From the NCBI GenBank assembly GCA_022796315.1, contig JAAWIL010000007.1, positions 1 through 26,842 on the forward strand: DNA of 26,842 bases, given 5' to 3'. The notes beneath the pieces were generated by a model. It worked only from the letters and a program-made list of their open reading frames with translations, was not told where the DNA came from and did not search any database. Each line of letters begins with the position of its first letter. Positions within the stretch are counted from its first letter, which is position 1. Below are positions 21,533 through 26,842 of the stretch, piece after piece. This stretch comes from Oscillibacter sp. Its GTDB lineage: Bacteria > Bacillota > Clostridia > Oscillospirales > Oscillospiraceae. The position numbers and the translations under genes are program-made.

Positions 21533-22585
21533 TCAGCCCAGGGTCTTCAAATGGCGCAGCAAAACATTGGCGATGCCGTCACAGGGGGCCTGGGTACACA
21601 CGGCGCCAATGTCCTTGGCGACCATGGGCATCCCGTACACCACGCAGGATTCCTTATCCTGCCCGATGGTGTAAGCGCCCTTCTGGCGCATGGCCAGAAG
21701 ACCCGCCGCGCCGTCCTGGCCCATGCCGGTCATAATGATGCCCACCATCCTGCACTTGACCACCTCCGACATGGACTGGAACATGGCGTCCACAGAGGGG
21801 CGGTGCCCGCTGACCTTCTCGCCGGGCATGCAGGAGACGGTATACTTGTTCCCGATCCGCACCACCCGGCACTGCAGGTCCGCCGGGGCCACCAGGGCCA
21901 GCCCCCGGTGGAGCTCGTCGCCGTTCTTCGCCTCCCGGACCTCCATTTTGCACAGGCGGTCCAGCCGGTCGGCGTACATCTTCGTGAAGCCCGGGGGCAT
22001 GTGCTGCACAATGATCATGCCGGGAATGTCCTCCGGAAGGCGCTTCATCACCTCAAGGGTGGCCTCGGTGCCGCCGGTGGAGGCGCCCAGCCCAATCAGG
22101 ACGTTGTTCAGCGCCGGAGAGGAACCCAGCGGGGGAGCGGCCATTGCCGCCGGGCCAGCCGCCGCCGCGGCAGCGGGGGCCGCCATGCGGACCTTGGCGT
22201 TGGAGGCGATCAGCACCTTCTGGGTCAGGGCAGTGATAAAGGCGGCTTTCTTCTCCTGAGATTCCGGCTTGTGGACAAAGTCCACCGCGCCGGCGTCCAG
22301 GGCGTCAAAGACCTTCAGGTTCAGCGAGGAAACAAGGATCACGGGAATGGGGTTGGTGGGGATATACTCCCGCAGAAAGTCCAGACCGCTCTGGCCGGGC
22401 ATCTCCACATCCATGGTGATCACATCTGGTTTCAGATTTGGGATCTTCATCTTGGCGTCCAGGGTATTGATGGCATAGCCAATGACTTCGATCCGTGGAT
22501 GGACAGACAGGCCACTGATAATCATCGTGCGGGCCACTACGGAATCGTCCACCACCATGACACGGATTTTATTTCCCTGTATCAA
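21533..22585 (-). CDS. cheB: chemotaxis methylesterase/deamidase CheB
   Basis: 350 residues. An N-terminal receiver domain (acidic pair Asp13-Asp14, phosphorylation site Asp59 in VITMDVEMPG, LVSSLN, and Lys in VDFVHKPES) is joined by an Ala-rich linker (about 133-155) to the methylesterase domain. Its catalytic residues are Ser in GLGASTGGTEA, His in IVQHMPPGFT and Asp in MTGMGQDGAAG. CheB removes methyl groups from receptors when phosphorylated by CheA. The start is a TTG (22585-22583), selected because AGGAGG lies nine bases upstream and the receiver strand begins straight after; no ATG is available before the domain. It lies 13 bases after cheR. Confidence 0.96.
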   Translation of the reverse strand: MIQGNKIRVMVVDDSVVARTMIISGLSVHPRIEVIGYAINTLDAKMKIPNLKPDVITMDVEMPGQSGLDFLREYIPTNPIPVILVSSLNLKVFDALDAGAVDFVHKPESQEKKAAFITALTQKVLIASNAKVRMAAPAAAAAAGPAAMAAPPLGSSPALNNVLIGLGASTGGTEATLEVMKRLPEDIPGMIIVQHMPPGFTKMYADRLDRLCKMEVREAKNGDELHRGLALVAPADLQCRVVRIGNKYTVSCMPGEKVSGHRPSVDAMFQSMSEVVKCRMVGIIMTGMGQDGAAGLLAMRQKGAYTIGQDKESCVVYGMPMVAKDIGAVCTQAPCDGIANVLLRHLKTLG

Positions 22586-22598
22586 TGGGAGATACCTC

Positions 22599-23447
22599 CT
22601 ATTTTTGGAACGTGGCCGGCGCGAGCCTGCGGTAGGGCGCGGTTGGGCCCAGATTCTCCGAGCAGCTGATCATGAAGTAGCCGCCGGGAACGGTGTAGTC
22701 ATAAAAGCGTTTTACCAGCGCGTCCTTGGTGGGCTGGTCGAAATAGATCATCACGTTCCGGCAGAAGATCATGTCGAATTTCCGGCGGAACTTGATGGGC
22801 CCCATGAGATTGAAGGTCTGGAAGATCACGTTGTTCTTCACGGCGGGGGCCACCGTATGGCTCCCGTCTCCGTTGGGAACAAAGTATTTCTTCTTCCACT
22901 CCGGGGGAATCGTGTCCGGCAGCGTGTACACGCCCTTCCGGGCGGCGGACAGGGCCTGGGCCGAGATGTCGGTGGCCAGAATCCGGGTGTCCCACTGGCT
23001 GGCCTGGCTCCCCAGGTAGTCGAAGAGAAACATCGTGAGGTTGTAGGGCTCCTCCCCGCTGGAGCAGCCCGCGCTCCAGATGGAAAGCACCTTGTCTCGC
23101 TGGTGCCGCTGAACCAGATCCGGAATGATGCGGCTGCGGAAATAGTCCAGAGGTTCTTTCTCCCGCATGAAGAAGGTATAGTTGGTCGTGAGCTTGTTGA
23201 TGACCAGCGTCACGTCCTCTTCACTCTTGTTTTTCAGCAGGTTATCCACAAAGTCCCCGAAGCTCTTGTACCCCTTCTGCCGCAGAACGGGAGACAGCCG
23301 CCCGGTGATCAGCTGCTTCTTCTGGAAGAGATCAATGCCGTAGGTGGAGTGGATAAACTTGGCCATGCGCTGGAAATCCGCCTCGGAGATGTTCATGGGC
23401 GTAAAGCTGCGGCCGGCTTCGCTCGAGGGGGATGTGTTAGTAGTCAT
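22599..23447 (-). CDS. cheR: chemotaxis receptor methyltransferase CheR
   Basis: 282 residues from the ATG at 23447, which lies inside the last codons of cheW (11-bp overlap). The longer open frame upstream lies within cheW and reads as an out-of-frame shadow. An N-terminal helical domain (FQRMAKFIHSTYGIDLFQKKQ, TTNYTFFMREKEPLDYF) is followed by the SAM-binding fold with LSIWSAGCSSGEEPYNLTM, ILATDIS and MIFCRNVMIYFD. CheR methylates Glu residues on receptor signalling helices using S-adenosylmethionine. Overlap with cheW implies translational coupling; the ribosome site is poor, which agrees. Confidence 0.96.
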   Translation of the reverse strand: MTTNTSPSSEAGRSFTPMNISEADFQRMAKFIHSTYGIDLFQKKQLITGRLSPVLRQKGYKSFGDFVDNLLKNKSEEDVTLVINKLTTNYTFFMREKEPLDYFRSRIIPDLVQRHQRDKVLSIWSAGCSSGEEPYNLTMFLFDYLGSQASQWDTRILATDISAQALSAARKGVYTLPDTIPPEWKKKYFVPNGDGSHTVAPAVKNNVIFQTFNLMGPIKFRRKFDMIFCRNVMIYFDQPTKDALVKRFYDYTVPGGYFMISCSENLGPTAPYRRLAPATFQK

Positions 23448-23928
23448 GTTGCACCAGCTCCTCACAGTCAAGGACCAGCATCGTGCCCGAACCATCCGGG
23501 ATGTTGCACATACTGGACACCAGCTTCTGGGAGCTCTGTGCGGGCATAGGCAGCACGGTCTCGTTGGGAATGTCAATCATCTGGTCCACCGCGTCCACCA
23601 AAATCCCGATGGAAGTGCCGGCGTAATTCAACACCACCAGCAGCCGGTCCTGGTCCATGGCGGGCTTTCCCAGGCGCAGCCGGATATCCATGACGGGGAT
23701 GATCTGGCCGCGCATGTTGAAGATCCCGCGGATGTAGTCCGGCATCATGGGCAGATAGGTCACCGAGTAGGCGTTCAGGATCTCCACCACGTACTCGGCG
23801 TCTACGCCCAGCCTCAGGTCGTCAATCAGAAAAATCAGGTATTTGCGGCTCGCGGAGACGGGCTCCTCTACGGTGGTCTCATCGGGCTCCCGTGCGAACA
23901 GAACCTCTTCTTGTACTACTGCGTTCAT
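23437..23928 (-). CDS. cheW: chemotaxis coupling protein CheW
   Basis: 163 residues, standard length. The CheW beta-barrel is seen in KYLIFLIDDLRLGVDAEYVVEIL, YLPMMPDYIRGIFNMRGQIIPVMDIRLRLG and the C-terminal IGILVDAVDQMIDIP. CheW bridges the CheA P5 domain and the receptor tips in the chemosensory array. GGAGGAG lies five bases before the ATG. It follows cheA by 21 bases and overlaps cheR by 11. Confidence 0.97.
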   Translation of the reverse strand: MNAVVQEEVLFAREPDETTVEEPVSASRKYLIFLIDDLRLGVDAEYVVEILNAYSVTYLPMMPDYIRGIFNMRGQIIPVMDIRLRLGKPAMDQDRLLVVLNYAGTSIGILVDAVDQMIDIPNETVLPMPAQSSQKLVSSMCNIPDGSGTMLVLDCEELVQHDY

Positions 23929-23949
23929 AGCGCTCCTCCTCCCTATATG

Positions 23950-26046
23950 TTACGCGCTGTACGCGGCGGCGTGCAGATTGCCCACGTCCAGGATGATGCT
24001 GATGTTGCCGTCGCCCAGAATGCTGCACCCGGTGATGCCGGAGTTCTTGATGTCAAAGTTGTTGACATAAGAGGGCAGGGGCTTTACCACGATCTGCTGC
24101 TCTCCCAGCAGCTCGTCCACGAACAGGCAGTAGGAGCGGTCGCCGGACTCCAGCCACATCAGAATGCCGTCCTCCACCTCGTCCGCGCCGCTGGGCAGGC
24201 GGTAGAAGTCCTTCGCCCGGATGATGGGGTAGTAGTTGTCCCGAATCTTAAACATCTCGCCGTTGACAGAGTCGTGAATGATGTCCTTGGAGGAGATCTT
24301 CATGCTGGAGAGAATGTTGTTGATGGGGATCGTGAAGATGGAGCTGCCCACGGCGACCTCCATGCCGTCCATAATCGCCATGGTCAGGGGGATGCGCATG
24401 ATGGTGGTCATGCCCTGGCCCTGCTCGCTGGTGATGGTGACGGTGCCTCCCAGGCTCTCCACGCCGCTCTTCACCACGTCCATGCCTACGCCCCGGCCGG
24501 AGAACTCCGTGACCTCCACATTGGTGGAGAAGCCCGGCATCAGCAGGAAGTTCAGAATCTCTTTGTGGGAATACTCATAGTCGGGAGAGGCCAGGCCGTT
24601 CTTGATGGCCTTTTTCAGCACGGCCTCGTCGTTGACGCCCCGGCCGTCGTCCTGGATGGTGATGATGACCTCGCTGCCGGTGTCCTGGGCGGAGAGGATG
24701 ATCTCGCCCACAGGGTCCTTGCCGGCGTCGATGCGCTCCTGCTCGGTCTCCTCAATGCCGTGGTCCATGGAGTTGCGGATCATGTGCATGATGGGGTCGC
24801 CGATGGAGTCCACGATGGTCTTGTCCACCTCGGTATCCTCGCCGATCAGGGTCAGCTTGGCAGGGCGCTTGAGCTTCTTGGTCATATCCCGGACGATGCG
24901 GTTCATCTTCTGGAAGGTGTTGGACACCGGGATCATCCGCAGGGACATGGATACGTCCTGGAGCTCGTCGGTGAGCTTGCGCAGCTGCCGGGCGGACTTG
25001 GAGAAGGCGTCCAGATTCCCCAGGCCCTTGAGATCCGGGGAGCCGGTGACCATGGCCTCGGTGATGACGATCTCGCCCACCAGGGCGGAGAGCTGGTCCA
25101 GCTTGCTGAGGTTGACGCTGATGAGGCTCTCCTTCTGGTGCTGGGCGGAGGCGCCGCCTCCGGCGGCGGGAGCCGGCGCGGCCTTCTGCACCGGCGCGGC
25201 GGGCGCGGGCTCCGCGGCGGCGGGAACCTCCGGCTCCGGGGGCGCGGGCACGTAGTCGTGGGGCTGGTAGGAGTACACAGATCCGGCGGAGCGGACGGCG
25301 GGGATGGCCTTCTCCCGGTCCTCGGCGCGCCGGAACTGGAGCAGGAAGCCCTCGTCGATGATCCGCTCGGCGGTGGAGGCGTCGGTCTCCACGGCGGCGG
25401 GCTCAAAGAGGAAGTCGGACTCCGCGCAGAAATCCCGCACGGAGGTCACCACCATGAACGCCCGCAGGTTCTCCATGCCGCAGCCCTCGTCGAAGAAGAC
25501 CCGCAGCTGGAAGGGGAAGTCCGGGTTGCCGCTGGAACTGGTGCTGGCCGGGGCGGCGGCCTCCTGGGCCGGGGCCGGGGCCTGAGCCGGCGCGGGAGGG
25601 GGAGCGGCGGCAGGCGCCTCCGCCTCGGCGGCGGGCTCCCCTTTAATTTTAGAAATCAGACTATTAATATTTGATAGGAAACTGTCGATATTCTCATCAA
25701 GGGGCTGTTCCGCCTCCACCTTTTCCATCTCGCCGCGGAAATAGTCAATGGATTGGAACAACAGGTCGAACAGAGCCGGCCGGTTCTCCTCCGAGACCAC
25801 GTCCATAGTGCCCTCGCGGATCAGGAAGAACATATCCTCGATCCGGTGGGCGATGGTGGTCAGGGTGTTGAATTCCATCATCGCGGAGGAACCCTTGATG
25901 GTATGCATGATGCGAAAGATCTCATTGACATTGTCCTGCGAGAAGGTATCCACTTTCTCCGCATCCAACACAATGGTCTCCAGTTGTTCGAGCAAGGTGT
26001 TTGTTTCATAGATATACATATCCAGAATATCATTGCCGCTGCTCAT
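23950..26046 (-). CDS. cheA: chemotaxis histidine kinase CheA
   Basis: 698 residues from the ATG at 26046; a GTG four codons earlier is a less likely start. P1: phospho-acceptor His48 in FRIMHTIKGSSAM. P2-type CheY/CheB-docking region at about 180-285 (FPFQLRVFFDEGCGMENLRAF). P3 dimerisation helices with LSKLDQLSALVGEIVITEAMV. P4 kinase: N box HMIRNSMDHGIE, G1 DDGRGVND, G2 region GRGVGMDVV and GQGMTT. P5 CheW-like domain to the end. Linkers are Ala/Pro-rich. CheA autophosphorylates and passes phosphate to CheY and CheB. It is the first gene of the che operon. The 98-bp divergent spacer (26047-26144) carries only a weak sigma-D-like GTCGATGT on the minus strand. Confidence 0.97.
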   Translation of the reverse strand: MSSGNDILDMYIYETNTLLEQLETIVLDAEKVDTFSQDNVNEIFRIMHTIKGSSAMMEFNTLTTIAHRIEDMFFLIREGTMDVVSEENRPALFDLLFQSIDYFRGEMEKVEAEQPLDENIDSFLSNINSLISKIKGEPAAEAEAPAAAPPPAPAQAPAPAQEAAAPASTSSSGNPDFPFQLRVFFDEGCGMENLRAFMVVTSVRDFCAESDFLFEPAAVETDASTAERIIDEGFLLQFRRAEDREKAIPAVRSAGSVYSYQPHDYVPAPPEPEVPAAAEPAPAAPVQKAAPAPAAGGGASAQHQKESLISVNLSKLDQLSALVGEIVITEAMVTGSPDLKGLGNLDAFSKSARQLRKLTDELQDVSMSLRMIPVSNTFQKMNRIVRDMTKKLKRPAKLTLIGEDTEVDKTIVDSIGDPIMHMIRNSMDHGIEETEQERIDAGKDPVGEIILSAQDTGSEVIITIQDDGRGVNDEAVLKKAIKNGLASPDYEYSHKEILNFLLMPGFSTNVEVTEFSGRGVGMDVVKSGVESLGGTVTITSEQGQGMTTIMRIPLTMAIMDGMEVAVGSSIFTIPINNILSSMKISSKDIIHDSVNGEMFKIRDNYYPIIRAKDFYRLPSGADEVEDGILMWLESGDRSYCLFVDELLGEQQIVVKPLPSYVNNFDIKNSGITGCSILGDGNISIILDVGNLHAAAYSA

Positions 26047-26144
26047 AAAGCAAAACACCGCCTTTCAGCCTTTTCAAATTACATCGACCAAATGGGACCG
26101 AAAAATAAGTAGTAATCATAAAAATTTTCTGAGAGGTGACGAGA

Positions 26145-26842
26145 ATGCCCGACCTCATGGGAGCGACCAACCCGGTACCGGGGTATGACGCCGGATCAAA
26201 CAACCGTCTTCCGGTCTCGCCCAGTCAAAATACACCCCCCCAAATCCAAAATGTGACCGATCCCAGCCGGGTGGGCCGGGCCGACGGAAAGACGGAGCGG
26301 CAGGACAGCAATCTCCAGGGAGACGGCCGGGTCCGCTACGACTCCAACTTCCAGACCTTCCTCCAGCGCCTGCGGGAGACCCCGGGGGCCATGGAGAGTC
26401 TGAGCCGCATCTTCTCCGGCCAGAGCACGGTGGTGCTCTCCGGGCTGGAGGAGGGCACCGCGGCGGAGATGGCCCAGCTGCTGGAGATGCTCCGGATGGA
26501 CGAGAAGGAGCTTTTGAGCTTCCTCATGGGGCAGGCCAAGGGGGGCACCCGCTTCGGCGGCGCCCTGTTCAATCTGCTGCGCGGCGCCTATGCCCGGGCC
26601 GGGTCCGAGGGCGTCCAGACGGACATCCTGCAATTTTTAAAGGTCTACGCGGACTACTCCGCCACGGGCCATGTGGAGGGCAACATCCTGCGCAACCTCT
26701 CCCAGATGATCGACGCCATGCCGGCCAGCTGGACGGACCGGCTGCGGGATCTGCTGGCGAAGCTGGAAAACGGCATGAGAGTAGTGATCCTGACGGTCCA
26801 GATATTCCTGATCGGGCATGTCGCCGTAGTTGGCTTTGACCA
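26145..26842 (+). CDS. unrecognised protein, truncated by the window edge
   Basis: The ATG at 26145 has AGAGGTG upstream and the frame stays open to the end (232 codons). Residues 1-65 are polar and Pro/Asn-rich, probably disordered. From about 66 the protein is helical (YDSNFQTFLQRLRETPGAME, MAQLLEMLRMDEKELLSFLM, ILRNLSQMIDAMPASWTDRL). No signal peptide or membrane segment is seen. I do not recognise the family. It is divergent from cheA, so a motility link is possible. From about residue 210 (base 26772) codon use changes sharply (AGA, ATA, GTA, GTT appear) and the opposite strand reads like coding sequence, so the last ~23 residues may not belong to this gene. Confidence 0.65.
   Translation, partial: MPDLMGATNPVPGYDAGSNNRLPVSPSQNTPPQIQNVTDPSRVGRADGKTERQDSNLQGDGRVRYDSNFQTFLQRLRETPGAMESLSRIFSGQSTVVLSGLEEGTAAEMAQLLEMLRMDEKELLSFLMGQAKGGTRFGGALFNLLRGAYARAGSEGVQTDILQFLKVYADYSATGHVEGNILRNLSQMIDAMPASWTDRLRDLLAKLENGMRVVILTVQIFLIGHVAVVGFD

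Noticed and set aside
23448..23576. longer CheR starting inside cheW
   Set aside because: The added residues are Cys/Arg/Pro-rich out-of-frame cheW sequence; the ATG overlapping the cheW stop gives the normal CheR length.
23344..25674. 776-codon open frame on the + strand
   Set aside because: Antisense to cheA and cheW; shadow frame composition with no domain.
26196..26633. 145-codon minus-strand frame at the right end
   Set aside because: It is antisense to the + strand gene, which has a ribosome site and better composition. Only the last ~70 bases of the window show coding-like minus-strand sequence.

Overview
This looks like a GC-rich, motile Gram-positive bacterium of the class Clostridia, probably related to the Oscillospiraceae gut lineages. 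That placement is inferred from gene order and style, not from a marker gene. The order flgM-flgN-flgK-flgL-(yviE/DUF6470)-fliW-csrA matches the Bacillus/Clostridia late flagellar operon. A near-perfect sigma-D (sigma-28) promoter precedes it, and a CheW/CheA/CheR/CheB set lies next to it. Flagellin, the basal body genes, cheY, cheC and cheD are not in the window.

Layout, left to right. Positions 1-744 hold no clear complete gene: there is the possible start of a leftward gene at the edge, two copies of a hairpin-rich repeat and a 160-bp MITE inside the second copy. A leftward pair follows: a ParA/Soj-type ATPase and a long Ala/Pro-rich protein ending in a ComFB-type domain. Rightward come fliD, fliS and a small FliT/FlgN-like helical protein. 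A leftward membrane-anchored C39-type peptidase is divergent from a rightward FtsE-like ABC ATPase. Then come a chemoreceptor with two HAMP-like segments, an FtsA-like actin-fold ATPase with extra C-terminal domains, and a bitopic membrane protein. The last of these converges, with a 49-bp overlap, on a leftward gene for a single-module ClpB-D2-like AAA+ ATPase.

Positions 14638-15216 hold three tandem 184-186-bp units, each built of four hairpins. Diverged relatives lie at 98-659. Leftward from 21370 runs the flagellar operon flgM, flgN, flgK, flgL, DUF6470, fliW, csrA and a 58-residue YjfB-type protein, all downstream of one sigma-D-like promoter. A second leftward operon, cheA-cheW-cheR-cheB, ends in a strong hairpin. 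A rightward unrecognised gene runs off the right edge; its last ~70 bases look foreign to it.

How the genes fit together. FliD (cap), FlgK and FlgL (hook-filament junction) are secreted parts, and FliS, FlgN and the FliT-like protein are candidate chaperones. FlgM holds sigma-D until the hook is complete. FliW and CsrA couple flagellin synthesis to secretion. CheA/W/R/B and the chemoreceptor form the signalling array. The most interesting unexplained items are the covarying modular repeat, the ParA-ComFB pair (ComFB domains are reported cyclic-dinucleotide receptors), the FtsA-like protein with its membrane partner, the stand-alone AAA+ ATPase, and a sequence module apparently shared by FlgK and FlgL.
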